NCBI GenBank assembly: GCA_014323795.1
Contig: JACONK010000034.1
Coordinates: forward strand, 17,941-81,940
Direction: 5' to 3'
From: Paracoccaceae bacterium
GTDB taxonomy: Bacteria; Pseudomonadota; Alphaproteobacteria; Rhodobacterales; Rhodobacteraceae
DNA: 64,000 nucleotides
A program made the position numbers and the translations under genes. Positions 15,832-25,352 of this stretch are shown in pieces; within the stretch, counting starts at the first letter, position 1; the number at the start of each line of letters is the position of its first letter. The notes below the pieces were generated by a model. The model saw only the letters and a list, made by a program, of their open reading frames with translations, had not been told where the DNA came from and ran no database searches.

Positions 15832-15894
15832 ATGATGAAAACCCTAACCACAATCGCGACCGTTTCAATGGCAGTCCTGGTAGCCGCGCCCCGT
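15832..15894 (+). pseudogene. 5' stub of a secreted-protein gene
   Basis: A GGAG ribosome binding sequence (15822-15825) precedes two ATG codons at 15832 and 15835. The frame begins MMKTLTTIATVSMAVLVAA, a good signal peptide with a basic start, hydrophobic core and Ala-rich end. Similarity to anything secreted stops there, because the following bases are the antisense of a transposase remnant. I read this as a gene truncated by a transposition event or later deletion. The product cannot be named. Confidence 0.55.
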
Positions 15895-16383
15895 CATCTT
15901 TTCACGCCTGGATTTAGGCATGTTCTTGCGCTTGCCACCGATATAAGTCTCATCGACTTCCACAGGGCCGGAGAAAAGTGGCTTAGTCAACGGAAAACAC
16001 GCTGCGCGTAAGCGATGAAGCATGAACCATGCGGTCTTTTGTGTGACTTTCAGATCACGATGAAGTTTCATGCCGGAAACACCCTTAAGGCTTGTTGCAT
16101 AAATGTAAATGGCAAATACCCATTTACGCAAAGGCAATCTCGATTCCTCCAGCGCAGTTCCCGTGCGTACGGTGAGCTTGTTACGGCAATCTCCGCACCA
16201 GTAACGATTGTCTTTACCTTCCGTAGTCCTGACACCGCCGCACTTGGGACAAGTGCGCCCGTCAACACCCCATCTTTGTTCAGCAAACCAGTCATGTGCA
16301 GCCTGCTCGTTGGGAAACATGTCTGCCAGTTCCAAAAGACTGATACCTTCTCGGTGATGCTTTCCCGGTGCGCTGTGAGCCAT
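15865..16383 (-). pseudogene. Truncated IS1595-type transposase
   Basis: The N-terminal part of an IS1595-family (ISXO2-like) transposase. It has a zinc ribbon (CPKCGG then CGDCR, about residues 41-64) and the first acidic residue of the DDE/K catalytic domain in VEVDETYIGGK (about residue 145). Full-length relatives are roughly twice as long; here the frame ends after about 172 residues, and the remaining catalytic residues are missing. The ATG at 16383 has an AAAGGGA ribosome binding sequence. I could not identify terminal inverted repeats with confidence. Confidence 0.8.
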
Positions 16384-16524
16384 GATTGGTCCCTTTCTTT
16401 CTTTTATCCTGTATAACCAATCAGTCTTGCGGCGTCAAGTATATAATCTCCATTGTCTTCCGGTCCGGCCTGTACAATAATGGCCCCGTTTGCCCGGAAC
16501 GGCAGCAGCAAGGAAAAAACGCGG

Positions 16525-19302
16525 ATGGCACTGACCGTAACGCCGGGCGATGACGGCGATAACACACTGAACGGCGGTGTCGGCAGCAACGCGCTGTATG
16601 GCATGGACGGCAACGATACGCTGTATGGCGGTGCCGGCGATGATACGCTGGCTGGCGGGAACGGGGCCGATACGTTGTACGGCGGGGCGGGCAATGATAC
16701 GCTGGTCGGCGGTGCGGGTGCGGATACCCTTGACGGCGGGGTCGGCAGTGACACGGCCGATTACAGGGGTTCGGATGCGGGCGTGACGGTGCACCTGGCC
16801 ACGGGCCGCGGTATCGGTGGCCACGCCGCAGGCGATATTCTGAATGGTATCGAAAACCTCATTGGCACAGACCGGGCCGACAGTCTGGCCGGGGATGGCG
16901 CGGCCAATGTGCTGGACGGCGGCGTTGCCAGCGACACACTCGACGGCCTTGGCGGCAACGACACACTGAACGGTGCCGCGGGAAACGACCTGCTGACTGG
17001 TGACACCGGTGCGGATGCGCTGAACGGCGGGGCGGGCAATGACACGCTGGTCGGCGGGGCGGGTGCGGATACCCTTGACGGCGGGGTCGGCAGTGACACG
17101 GCCGATTACAGGGGTTCGGCTGCGGGCGTGACGGTGCACCTGGCTACGGGCCGCGGTATCGGTGGCCACGCCGCAGGCGATATTCTGAATGGTATCGAAA
17201 ACCTGCATGGCTCCGACCATAACGACAGTCTGGCCGGGGATGGCGCGGCCAATGTGCTGGACGGCGGCGTGGGGAATGATAGCGTAGACGGCGGTGCGGG
17301 CAATGACACGCTGGTCGGCGGGGCGGGTGCGGATACCCTTGACGGCGGGGTCGGCAGCGACACGGCCGATTACAGGGGTTCGGCTGCGGGCGTGACGGTG
17401 CACCTGGCCACGGGCCGCGGTATCGGTGGCCACGCCGCAGGCGATGTTCTGAATGGTATCGAAAACCTGCATGGCTCCGACCATAACGACAGTCTGACCG
17501 GGGACAAGGTGGCCAATGTGCTGCGGGGCGGGGGCGGCAACGACACGCTGGCCGGCGGGAACGGGGCCGATACGCTGAACGGCGGGGCGGGCAATGACAC
17601 GCTGGCCGGCGGGGACGGGGCCGATACTTTCGTGTTCACATCTCTGGACGGCGACACCATAACCGATTTTGAGGTCGGCAGGGACCGCATAGAGATCGCC
17701 ACCACCGGGCGATCAGGCACCCTGTCCATAACCGCCAGAGGCGATGATGCAGTGGTGATCTGGAACGGCGGTATCCTGGTGCTGGCAGGCGTGGAACCCG
17801 AACGTGTGACCGGTATTTCCCTTGTCAGTGACATGGTCGGGAACCGGCTGAAGGGTGATACGGGTGCTGACACGCTTTATGGTGGCGACGGTGCTGATAC
17901 ACTGGAAGGCGGTGCCGGCGATGATCGGCTTTTAGGGGGGTACGGTAATGACCGGCTGTTCGGCGGCGACGGCGCGGACACGCTGGAAGGCGGTGCCGGC
18001 AACGACGTGCTGAGCGGCGGCACAGGCAAGGATGTTCTACGGGGTGGTGCGGATAATGATACGCTCTATGGCCACTGGTCCGCGGACAGTCTGCACGGTG
18101 GTGCGGGCAACGACATGTTGTACGGCGATCTGGGCAGGGATACGCTGAAGGGTGGCGATGGCGATGACCGGCTTTCCGGCGGTGCGCACGCGGATATGCT
18201 GTTCGGCGGTGCGCATGATGACACACTTATCGGCGGCTATGGCGCGGATACGCTGGTCGGTGCCGCGGGTAATGACCGTCTCATCGGTGGCCCGCACACG
18301 GATACGCTTAAGGGCGGTACGGGCGACGACACGCTTATCGGCAAGCGCGACGCGGATACGCTGGATGGCGGGGCGGGGCGCGATTGGGCCGTCTATGCGG
18401 GTTCGGACACGGGCGTAACAGTCAGCCTGGTTTCGGGGGCCTCCAACACCGGTGGCCATGCCCAGGGCGATGTGCTGAGCAATATCGAGCACCTGCGCGG
18501 GTCGGAACATGCCGATACCCTGACCGGGGATGCAGGCAACAACTGCCTGCAGGGCGATGCCGGTGCTGATTCGCTGAATGGCGGTGACGGGCACGACCGG
18601 CTGCGCGGCGGGGCGGGTGCCGATACGCTGGATGGCGGTGCCGGCCGTGATCAGGCCGACTACAGAGATTCGGACACGGGCGTAACGGTCAGCCTGATTT
18701 CGGGGGCTTCCAACACCGGCGGCCATGCCCAGGGCGATGTGCTGAGCAATATCGAGCACCTGCGCGGGTCATCCCACGCCGACATCCTGACCGGGGATGA
18801 TGGTGACAACTGCCTGCAGGGCGATGCCGGGGCCGACACGCTGGATGGCGGTGCCGGGCGCGACTGGCTTGATTATCGCCGGTCCGACGCGGCGGTGACC
18901 ATTGACCTGGGCAATAACACCGCCACTGGCGGCCATGCCCAGGGCGATACGATCAGCAATTTTGAGCACCTGCGCGGGTCAGCCCACGCCGACATTCTGA
19001 TCGGGGATGACGGCGACAACCGCCTGCGCGGCGATGGCGGGGCCGATACCCTGACTGGCGGGGCGGGCGCGGATACCTTCATCTTCAGAGCCTTCCACGG
19101 CGATACCATCACCGATTTCTCTGACGGGGAGGATATGATCCGCATCAAGGGGGATGGCGTTGTGTTCAGTGCCCTGACGGTGGAAGATGCCGGGGCCGAC
19201 ACGAACGTCAAATGGACGGTGGACGGCACCGAAGGCAGCCTGACCCTGGCAGGCGTGGACCACGCGATGATCACGGCGGACGATTTCATCTTCAACGCCT
19301 GA
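16525..19302 (+). CDS. Large RTX calcium-binding repeat protein
   Basis: A 925-residue, highly acidic protein built almost wholly of GGxGxDxLx nonapeptides, which in this family bind calcium and fold into parallel beta rolls after type I secretion. The repeats start within the first ten residues and no enzymatic domain is visible. Between repeat blocks are longer modules, three ending [20 protein letters not shown] and three with GGHAQGD then N-I/F-EHLRGS. Two regions of the type TF-F..GDTITDF...D occur, one internal (about 17623-17840) and one at the C-terminus, where a secretion signal is expected. The start follows AAGGAA. No secretion ABC transporter is in the window. Confidence 0.88.
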   Translation: MALTVTPGDDGDNTLNGGVGSNALYGMDGNDTLYGGAGDDTLAGGNGADTLYGGAGNDTLVGGAGADTLDGGVGSDTADYRGSDAGVTVHLATGRGIGGHAAGDILNGIENLIGTDRADSLAGDGAANVLDGGVASDTLDGLGGNDTLNGAAGNDLLTGDTGADALNGGAGNDTLVGGAGADTLDGGVGSDTADYRGSAAGVTVHLATGRGIGGHAAGDILNGIENLHGSDHNDSLAGDGAANVLDGGVGNDSVDGGAGNDTLVGGAGADTLDGGVGSDTADYRGSAAGVTVHLATGRGIGGHAAGDVLNGIENLHGSDHNDSLTGDKVANVLRGGGGNDTLAGGNGADTLNGGAGNDTLAGGDGADTFVFTSLDGDTITDFEVGRDRIEIATTGRSGTLSITARGDDAVVIWNGGILVLAGVEPERVTGISLVSDMVGNRLKGDTGADTLYGGDGADTLEGGAGDDRLLGGYGNDRLFGGDGADTLEGGAGNDVLSGGTGKDVLRGGADNDTLYGHWSADSLHGGAGNDMLYGDLGRDTLKGGDGDDRLSGGAHADMLFGGAHDDTLIGGYGADTLVGAAGNDRLIGGPHTDTLKGGTGDDTLIGKRDADTLDGGAGRDWAVYAGSDTGVTVSLVSGASNTGGHAQGDVLSNIEHLRGSEHADTLTGDAGNNCLQGDAGADSLNGGDGHDRLRGGAGADTLDGGAGRDQADYRDSDTGVTVSLISGASNTGGHAQGDVLSNIEHLRGSSHADILTGDDGDNCLQGDAGADTLDGGAGRDWLDYRRSDAAVTIDLGNNTATGGHAQGDTISNFEHLRGSAHADILIGDDGDNRLRGDGGADTLTGGAGADTFIFRAFHGDTITDFSDGEDMIRIKGDGVVFSALTVEDAGADTNVKWTVDGTEGSLTLAGVDHAMITADDFIFNA
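16708..17470 (+). repeat. Near-identical DNA repeats inside the RTX gene
   Basis: A segment of about 150 bp beginning GGCGGKGCGGGTGCGGATACC occurs at about 16708, 17053 and 17317 with very few differences, encoding the [18 protein letters not shown]...GIENL module. The offsets are 345 and 264 bp, so the number of nonapeptides between modules varies while the module itself stays nearly constant at DNA level. This suggests recent duplication or gene conversion. Confidence 0.85.
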
Positions 19303-19818
19303 TCCGCCGCACGCGCAAAGCCCGCCCTTGGCCTTGGCGGGCGGGCTTATTTGAGTGCCTTTTTCAGTGCATCGCCGCAGCTGATCCATTGTGGAATTAA
19401 TTTTTTTATTACGAAAACAAACTTGCCCTTTCTTTAATTTTCCTTTCTGAAATTTATCAAGCGAGCCGATAAAAAGGGGTAAAAATTTTATTTCTATTTT
19501 AGAATTTGGCAATTTTTTGTCTGCAATATCAGCACCCGCCTGAAGTTGGCGTATAGTTTGGCCGGTTTTCTTGTTTTTCCCGCCTGACAATTCCATTGGC
19601 ACGACCCATCCGGGGCCATCGCCTGCACCGTCCGCGATAAACAGGTAATCACAGCGCACATCGTTTCCGTCAATTGGCGCACCGTCCCCGTCAAAATCGA
19701 TAATCACACGGGGGTCGGGGGCACCATCAAGATTCACGCTGCAATCTTCTTTTCTGCAGCTGTTCACAATGCATCGGGAATCCAGTTTTGCCCTGATGGC
19801 TTTTGTAAGGCTGGTCAT
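18979..19818 (-). CDS. Nuclease-like partner of ATPase, probably run-on at 3' end
   Basis: The first roughly 150 residues are low-GC and Lys-rich. They resemble a family I recall as partner proteins of ABC-type ATPases, with RCDYLFI (Asp57), then [10 protein letters not shown] (Glu76, Lys81) and a QLQAGA segment, an arrangement reminiscent of the D...ExK core of PD-(D/E)XK nucleases; the usual ExK is ELS here. In that family a Cys-containing tail (here LRRC, residues 147-150) is close to the end. The frame instead runs on for about 129 residues through the RTX terminator and antisense to the RTX 3' end, so the native stop may be lost. ATG overlaps the ATPase stop by four bases. Confidence 0.6.
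   Translation of the reverse strand: MTSLTKAIRAKLDSRCIVNSCRKEDCSVNLDGAPDPRVIIDFDGDGAPIDGNDVRCDYLFIADGAGDGPGWVVPMELSGGKNKKTGQTIRQLQAGADIADKKLPNSKIEIKFLPLFIGSLDKFQKGKLKKGQVCFRNKKINSTMDQLRRCTEKGTQISPPAKAKGGLCACGGSGVEDEIVRRDHRVVHACQGQAAFGAVHRPFDVRVGPGIFHRQGTEHNAIPLDADHILPVREIGDGIAVEGSEDEGIRARPASQGIGPAIAAQAVVAVIPDQNVGVG
19318..19352 (+). terminator. Intrinsic terminator of the RTX gene
   Basis: A perfect 10-bp stem, AAGCCCGCCC (19318-19327) with GGGCGGGCTT (19339-19348), is followed by ATTTG and a T run slightly further on. It begins 16 nt after the RTX stop codon. It also lies inside the 3' extension of the convergent nuclease-like gene. Confidence 0.7.
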
Positions 19819-21278
19819 GACGTTCCGTTGATAATATCCGCCCACCGGTTGTGCAGGTCTTGCGCGACCGCATCAAAATCCGGGTCATAGCCGCCCTGTT
19901 CTTTATCCCATTTCATTTCACAAATGCGGGTACCCCTGCGGGCACCTTTTGGCAGTTCAAAACGCCATACCCCAACCTCATCGGGTGACAACGCGTCGGG
20001 TTCTCCCGCCTCTCCGGCAGCAACCAGATTTGCAATTTCTTCCAGCACCCATTCGCTATGGGTGGTCAGAAGAACGCGAATTCCCTGCCGCACCCAGCCC
20101 GCGATTTCGCGGGCAAAGGCCACTTGCATGCCGGGATGCAAATGCGCCTCCGGCTCTTCAAGGATCAGCAGATCCCCCGGCCGGACATAATGGCGCAGAT
20201 AAAGCGCAACCGGCGCGAGTTCAGAGACCATGGAGGACACATTCACAAGCGGCAGCGACCTGTTCCACCCCTTCGGCGTATAGGTGAACCGGGGGTAATT
20301 GACCTCCGTTCTTTCGACGGTAATTTTGCCGTTCAGAATGTTGCTTTCCAGGCTGTCGGCCCTGTCTTTTCCGGAATCTCTGCGCCGAGGAGATCTGTAA
20401 CGCATCACGCCAGAGGGACTGGCAAGCTCAACCAGGTTTTGCAAAAAGTCAGTCAATACCCCGGACAGGGCAGGCAGGGATGATCCTCCGCCCAGGCCGG
20501 CGCGGGATGCGCTCTGTATCAGGGCGCTGACCACTACATGATGGGCATGCATCACGCCGCCCCGGTCCGCGGGCAGATAGAACCCACTGATCGGGTTGTC
20601 GTAAAACCGATAGTATTGACTCAAGGACGACATAATTGAACGGGTACTCCTGTCCCCGGCTTTGCTGCCCGCGTTCTGCACATACTCCTCAAGTTCTTGC
20701 AGGAACATCTCCTTGAGGTGGGGGGACCTTGCAAAGGGCAAGGGCCAGGTTTCGGCGACATTCACATCAAGTGACACCTTGCCCGCCCGGTTAATCTTGA
20801 CATCTTGGCCGCTCAGCGCAGAACGGGCCGAATCCCCGTAATCAATGGTGATCCGGGCCCGGACTTTGGCACCTTCCCGCACAAGATGGCCGGGGTCGGA
20901 CATCCCGAAACAACGCAAGAAGTCGTCCTCCAGCCTCTTTTGCATATTCACAGAGGCAGATTCCAAAACCTTTCGGTCACTATCTGTCAGCGGCAGTGCC
21001 TCACCCTTCCGAAGGCTTTCCAGCCAAGCTTTCGGGTTTTCGGGAAAGGGTCCGGATTGGTGTCGTAACGCAAAAGGGAATTCGCGAAACGGATTCATAT
21101 CCGGATGTTGCTCCGTCACATAAATCAATGTGGCCAGCCAGGATTTACCGGTGTTGCCTGGGCCGGTGAAAACGGTCAGCGGGCGCAGATCCACCTTGCC
21201 CTGCGCGATCGGGCCGAAATTTTTCACTTGGAATATCGCCCGTCCCGGCCTTTCCGGGGCGGCTTTTGGTTTGGTCAT
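19815..21278 (-). CDS. AAA/ABC-type ATPase of a candidate defence pair
   Basis: A 487-residue ATPase of the AAA_15/AAA_21 (SMC/OLD-like) type. Walker A is GPGNTGKS (residues 39-46). A long insertion (about residues 60-330) follows, then a signature-like VSSMVSELAPV segment, a Walker B with LLILEEPEAHLHP, and a TTHSEWV switch. It starts with FQVKNFGPIAQGKVDLRPLTVFTG, typical for these proteins. I start it at ATG 21278; an upstream ATG at 21311 is possible. It is coupled by a four-base overlap to the nuclease-like gene. Such ATPase plus nuclease-like pairs are often antiphage systems; that role here is inference. Confidence 0.7.
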   Translation of the reverse strand: MTKPKAAPERPGRAIFQVKNFGPIAQGKVDLRPLTVFTGPGNTGKSWLATLIYVTEQHPDMNPFREFPFALRHQSGPFPENPKAWLESLRKGEALPLTDSDRKVLESASVNMQKRLEDDFLRCFGMSDPGHLVREGAKVRARITIDYGDSARSALSGQDVKINRAGKVSLDVNVAETWPLPFARSPHLKEMFLQELEEYVQNAGSKAGDRSTRSIMSSLSQYYRFYDNPISGFYLPADRGGVMHAHHVVVSALIQSASRAGLGGGSSLPALSGVLTDFLQNLVELASPSGVMRYRSPRRRDSGKDRADSLESNILNGKITVERTEVNYPRFTYTPKGWNRSLPLVNVSSMVSELAPVALYLRHYVRPGDLLILEEPEAHLHPGMQVAFAREIAGWVRQGIRVLLTTHSEWVLEEIANLVAAGEAGEPDALSPDEVGVWRFELPKGARRGTRICEMKWDKEQGGYDPDFDAVAQDLHNRWADIINGTS

Positions 21279-21496
21279 CCTTCCGATCCTTTCGCCGCCA
21301 CACCCGTTCACCCGCGTTCCCGGTCAATTACCCGCTGGCACAATCATTGACCCCGGCATGCTGCCCCTTCGTAATCCCGGCTGCCGTCAGCCACAGCCAG
21401 GCACCACAGTGCCTCCAGTGCCCGGGTGCGATCATCACAGGGAACAGCATTCCTGACAACCCGCATAAAGCGGGCCGTGTGTGGTGCACCCACGCG

Positions 21497-23140
21497 CTAC
21501 ACCAGCCGGGATTGTTCGACGGCGGCCTTAATAAATTCGCGGAACAGCGGATGCGGGTCGAAGGGTTTTGATTTCAGTTCCGGGTGGAACTGCACACCGA
21601 CATACCAAGGATGGTCCGCCAGTTCCACAATCTCCGGCAGGCGGCCGTCCGGTGACATGCCGGAGAAGATCAAACCGCATTTTTCCAGTTTATCGCGATA
21701 CCTGATATCCACCTCGTAGCGATGGCGATGGCGTTCGCTGATGGCACAACTGCCGTAGATGTCGGCCACCCTGCTGCTGACCCTGAGCGTCGCGTTATAC
21801 GCGCCGAGCCGCATGGTTCCGCCCTTGTCAGCGTCCGCAGCACGTTCGATGGTGCGGTTGCCTTCCATCCACTCTTTCAGGCGGTAGACCACGGGGGTGA
21901 CGCGCTTGACACCCGCAGGGTGATCAAATTCTTCCGAACCCGCGTCCCTGATCCCGGCGAGGTTGCGGGCAACCTCGATCACCGCCACCTGCATGCCGAG
22001 GCAGATTCCAAGATAGGGGACGGAGCGTTTGCGGGCGAATTCAGCAGCCTTAATCATGCCCTCCGTGCCGCGTTCACCGAATCCGCCGGGCACCAGAATG
22101 GCGTTGCAACCTTCCAGATGGGCGGCTGGATCCTCGCTTTCGAAAATTTCCGAATCCACCCATTCCCCGCGCACTCTGACGCGGGAATGTATACCGCCGT
22201 GGGCCAGTGCCTCCGCAATCGATTTATAAGCATCTTCGAGCCGGGTGTACTTGCCAACGATGGCTACCCTTACCTCGCCGTCCGGGGTATGAACCCGGTC
22301 GGAAACGTCTTCCCACCTGGCCAGCTGCGGGGGCGGGGCAGGGGTGATGCCGAAGGCCTCAAGCACTGCCCGGTCAAACCCTTCCCGGTGGTAGGCGAGC
22401 GGCGCATCATAGATCGACGGCAGGTCGCAGGCTGCAATCACCGCGTCCGGACGCACGTTGCAGAAAAGCGCGAGTTTTTCGCGCTCCTTTTGCGGGATAT
22501 GGTGTTCCGACCGGCAGACAAGCACATCAGGCGCGATGCCGATGGATTGCAATTCCTTGACCGAATGCTGGGTCGGTTTGGTCTTCAATTCCCCGCTCGC
22601 GTTCAGGTAGGGCAACAGGGTGAGATGTATAAAGATGCAGGCCCCGTGCGGGCGTTCACGGGCGAATTGGCGGATCGCCTCCAGGAACGGCAGGCCCTCG
22701 ATATCGCCCACCGTGCCGCCGATTTCACAAAGCATGAAATCAGCCCCATCGTCGCCAATGGCTATGAAGTCCTTGATTTCATTGGTGACGTGCGGAATGA
22801 CCTGGATAGTCCTGCCCAGGTAATTACCACGGCGCTCTTTTTCCAGCACGTTGGAATATATGCGGCCCGCAGACACGCTGTCGGTCCGGCGTGCGGCCAC
22901 GCCGGTGAAGCGTTCGTAGTGGCCAAGGTCAAGGTCGGTTTCCGCGCCGTCGTCGGTCACGAAAACCTCCCCGTGTTCAAACGGGCTCATCGTGCCGGGG
23001 TCGACGTTGAGGTAGGGATCAAGCTTGCGCAGTCGGACAGAAAATCCCCGGGCCTGCAAAAGTGCCCCAAGCGCGGCACTGGCAAGGCCCTTGCCCAGGC
23101 TTGATACAACACCCCCTGTTATGAAAATATACCGCGCCAT
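21497..23140 (-). CDS. pyrG: CTP synthase
   Basis: PyrG aminates UTP to CTP using glutamine. The 547-residue protein begins with the synthetase P-loop ([12 protein letters not shown]). Its C-terminal class I amidotransferase domain has the nucleophile in YLGICLGMQ and the His/Glu pair in QFHPEL. The ATG at 23140 gives the canonical [10 protein letters not shown] start; the frame is open about 150 nt further but without similarity. It lies downstream of secG, a common alphaproteobacterial order. Confidence 0.97.
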   Translation of the reverse strand: MARYIFITGGVVSSLGKGLASAALGALLQARGFSVRLRKLDPYLNVDPGTMSPFEHGEVFVTDDGAETDLDLGHYERFTGVAARRTDSVSAGRIYSNVLEKERRGNYLGRTIQVIPHVTNEIKDFIAIGDDGADFMLCEIGGTVGDIEGLPFLEAIRQFARERPHGACIFIHLTLLPYLNASGELKTKPTQHSVKELQSIGIAPDVLVCRSEHHIPQKEREKLALFCNVRPDAVIAACDLPSIYDAPLAYHREGFDRAVLEAFGITPAPPPQLARWEDVSDRVHTPDGEVRVAIVGKYTRLEDAYKSIAEALAHGGIHSRVRVRGEWVDSEIFESEDPAAHLEGCNAILVPGGFGERGTEGMIKAAEFARKRSVPYLGICLGMQVAVIEVARNLAGIRDAGSEEFDHPAGVKRVTPVVYRLKEWMEGNRTIERAADADKGGTMRLGAYNATLRVSSRVADIYGSCAISERHRHRYEVDIRYRDKLEKCGLIFSGMSPDGRLPEIVELADHPWYVGVQFHPELKSKPFDPHPLFREFIKAAVEQSRLV

Positions 23141-23225
23141 ACTGCCGTTGCCCCCGTGTCTCTCACCCTGTTTTTTGGCCGGGCGATCAGGCTTTCCCTC
23201 GGTGCCCACGGGATTTAAAGGTATC

Positions 23226-23329
23226 GGGAGTCGTGCCGGCGGACAAGTCGGATACGCGGGTGCAATGTGCCAGAGCGAGTTGATTGGCATTGGGAGTCGT
23301 GCCGGCGGACAAGTCGGATACGCGGGTGC
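23226..23329. repeat. 38-bp direct repeat in the secG-pyrG spacer
   Basis: A 38-bp sequence beginning GGGAGTCGTGCCGGCGGACA is present identically at 23226-23263 and 23292-23329. The copies are separated by 28 bp, giving an offset of 66 bp. The second copy ends four bases before the secG stop codon. It contains no gene. Confidence 0.9.
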
Positions 23330-23333
23330 GCAC

Positions 23334-23696
23334 CTAGTTTTCGGAACCGGGCGGTCGCGGCGGTGCGGTCTCCGTTACGGGCTGCGGGAGGCTATCACCG
23401 GACGGCGGGATCAATCCAATGTCCGCTTCTGGCCGTGTCCCGTCACTGCCAACCTGATCGATGACCGATGTGGTCGCCGGGTTGTTTTTGGCGATGATCG
23501 TCAGCACAAGCGAGGCAACCATAAAGCCGGTACCGAGGGCCCAGGTCACTTTGGCCAGGGGGGATGCGGGCGTACGCCCGGACATGCCGGCACCGCCGCC
23601 GATGCCAAGGCCACCGCCCTCGGACCGCTGCATCAGTACGATCAGAATCAGCCCCAGGGCGATGATCAGAAGAATGACAAGGACAATGTTTTGCAT
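23334..23696 (-). CDS. secG: Preprotein translocase subunit SecG
   Basis: A 120-residue inner-membrane protein with the two SecG transmembrane helices (about residues 2-20 and 51-68) and the conserved [11 protein letters not shown] loop between them. It stabilises SecYE/SecA during protein export. The C-terminal half is a Pro/Ser-rich tail ending [12 protein letters not shown] 23696 gives the family N-terminus [10 protein letters not shown]. It precedes pyrG on the same strand. Confidence 0.92.
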   Translation of the reverse strand: MQNIVLVILLIIALGLILIVLMQRSEGGGLGIGGGAGMSGRTPASPLAKVTWALGTGFMVASLVLTIIAKNNPATTSVIDQVGSDGTRPEADIGLIPPSGDSLPQPVTETAPPRPPGSEN

Positions 23697-23870
23697 GGGG
23701 CGCTGTCTTTGGGCTGATTGTGGCAGGCACATAAACCGGGGGGCAGCCTGGTGCAAGAGGCATGCCTTAGGTCAAAATAAACGCCGCCACAGCCCCGTTG
23801 GCAAGGCTGCTTCCCTGCAAACCATTGACGCATAACACTTTGGGGATTTGTTGGCTGCCACGGCAGAACC

Positions 23871-24188
23871 CTATTCTTCCCGGCTCTGTTTTTCCGCGAT
23901 GCCAGAGGTGTGTTCGCGCCGTTCCAGCTCTTTCAACACGTCTTCAAACGTCACGCCGCGCGCACTGAGCATGACAAGAAGGTGGAAGATCACATCCGCC
24001 GCCTCTTCCCGCAGGTTCTTCCTGTCATTCCTGACGGCGGCGATGATTGCCTCAATCGCCTCTTCCCCGAATTTTTCAGCGCATTTCTCTGGCCCGCGGG
24101 AAAACAGCCTGGCGGTATGGGACATCTTCCCGTCCGCGCCTTTGCGCGCTTCGATTTTCCGGGAAAGCCGGGTCAGAATATCTGCCAT
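23871..24188 (-). CDS. hisE: Phosphoribosyl-ATP pyrophosphatase
   Basis: HisE removes pyrophosphate from phosphoribosyl-ATP, the second step of histidine synthesis. The 105-residue all-helical protein contains the family's KFGEEAIEAIIAA and EEAADVIFHLLVML segments, whose acidic residues bind magnesium. ATG 24188 gives MADILTRLSRKIEAR, a normal start. It follows hisF after a 10-nt gap and is surely cotranscribed. Confidence 0.93.
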   Translation of the reverse strand: MADILTRLSRKIEARKGADGKMSHTARLFSRGPEKCAEKFGEEAIEAIIAAVRNDRKNLREEAADVIFHLLVMLSARGVTFEDVLKELERREHTSGIAEKQSREE

Positions 24189-24198
24189 TTGTGGCCTT

Positions 24199-24957
24199 TC
24201 AGAGCCGAACCGGGATGCCCGCCTTATGCATATGCGCCTTCGCTTCGGCAATAGTGTAATCACCGAAGTGAAAGATCGATGCGGCGAGCACCGCGCTGGC
24301 CCCCCCGTCGCGGATTCCTTCGACAAGATGGTCAAGCGTACCAACCCCGCCGCTGGCAATCACGGGTATCTTCACCGCATCTGAAACGGCCCGCGTTAGA
24401 GGGATATTAAACCCGGCCCGCGTCCCGTCGCGATCCATGGAGGTCAGCAGAATTTCCCCCGCACCCTTGTTTTCTGCCAACTGCGCGAATTCCACCGCAT
24501 CCATGCCGGTTTCCCGCCGCCCGCCGTGGGTGAAAATGTTCCACTTGCCGGGTGCCACAGTCCGTGCGTCAATCGCCACGACGATGCACTGGGATCCGAA
24601 GCGATTTGCACTTTCCGCCACCACATCCGGATTTGCGGTTGCTGCCGAATTGAAGCTGACCTTATCCGCACCCGCAAGCAGCAGGGCCCGCACATCGTCG
24701 GGGGTGCGCACACCGCCACCGATGGTCAGCGGCATGAAACACTGTTCCGCCGTGCGCCGTGCGACATCAAACATGGTAGCGCGGTTTTCATGGGTCGCGG
24801 CAATGTCGAGAAAGCAGATCTCATCAGCCCCGGCCGCATCATAGGCCCTTGCCGAATCCACCGGGTCGCCCGCATCCACCAAATCCACGAAATTCACGCC
24901 TTTCACCACGCGCCCGCCGGCCACGTCGAGGCAGGGGATGATCCGGATTTTCAGCAT
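24199..24957 (-). CDS. hisF: Imidazole glycerol phosphate synthase subunit HisF
   Basis: HisF is the cyclase half of imidazole glycerol phosphate synthase. The 252-residue TIM barrel starts [20 protein letters not shown], in which the catalytic aspartate is in CLD. The second catalytic aspartate is in LTSMDRDGT. Phosphate-binding loops GGGV and ASGGVG are intact. Its usual partner HisH is not in the window. Confidence 0.95.
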   Translation of the reverse strand: MLKIRIIPCLDVAGGRVVKGVNFVDLVDAGDPVDSARAYDAAGADEICFLDIAATHENRATMFDVARRTAEQCFMPLTIGGGVRTPDDVRALLLAGADKVSFNSAATANPDVVAESANRFGSQCIVVAIDARTVAPGKWNIFTHGGRRETGMDAVEFAQLAENKGAGEILLTSMDRDGTRAGFNIPLTRAVSDAVKIPVIASGGVGTLDHLVEGIRDGGASAVLAASIFHFGDYTIAEAKAHMHKAGIPVRL

Positions 24958-25352
24958 GGCGTCAACCTTTCTGCCGGGCAGGGATATACCCGGCCCATGA
25001 CCCTTTGCAAGGCACTGGTGCGCCGTCCGGCCCCCATGACCCGGGCCAGGCCTCCGCTGACCGCGTTTTTGACAGGCTATTCCTTGTGTCTGTGACAGAC
25101 ACAGGCGGGCATGGTGCCCGGGTGTGGATTGTGCACAAGGCGGGCAAAGTGTTTTGGCCGGTCCGGGGGTGCTTCTTCGCCCGGCCACACAAAATCTGTT
25201 CGTAAAAGCCCTTGGCGATAATAAGGGTAGCCATGCGGGCTTTTCCCGCCACACCTGCTGATGAACGCTGCGCACGGCGAAGTAGACGCCCGCCCCGGTT
25301 GATCGCCCGTTCGTCCCCCGGTATCAGGCTAAAAATATCCTGGGGAATTCCG
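24958..25352. other. hisF/rpe divergent spacer with a perfect palindrome
   Basis: No supported gene in these 395 nt. They hold the promoters of the hisFE and rpe units. A perfect dyad of 8-bp arms, TGTGTCTG and CAGACACA, with a 3-nt centre lies at 25086-25104 and is a reasonable operator candidate. A GGGGAATT ribosome binding sequence for rpe ends the region. Confidence 0.5.

Noticed and set aside
15520..16011. Treating the whole 163-codon plus frame as one gene
   Set aside because: The ribosome binding site and signal peptide point to a start at 15832, and the 3' part is antisense to the transposase remnant.
16435..17484. Long open frame antisense to the RTX gene (349 codons)
   Set aside because: The GGxGxD repeats of the real gene create long stop-free antisense frames; the translation is Arg/Ala/Val repeats with no family features.
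21722..23104. 460-codon plus-strand frame antisense to pyrG
   Set aside because: PyrG is unmistakable on the minus strand; the antisense product has no recognisable domain.
23226..23329. Repeat-spacer layout (38-bp repeats, 28-bp spacer) resembling a CRISPR unit, with a similar 37/32 layout in surA
   Set aside because: Only two copies at each site, the two sites have unrelated repeats, one lies inside a coding sequence, and no cas gene is present.
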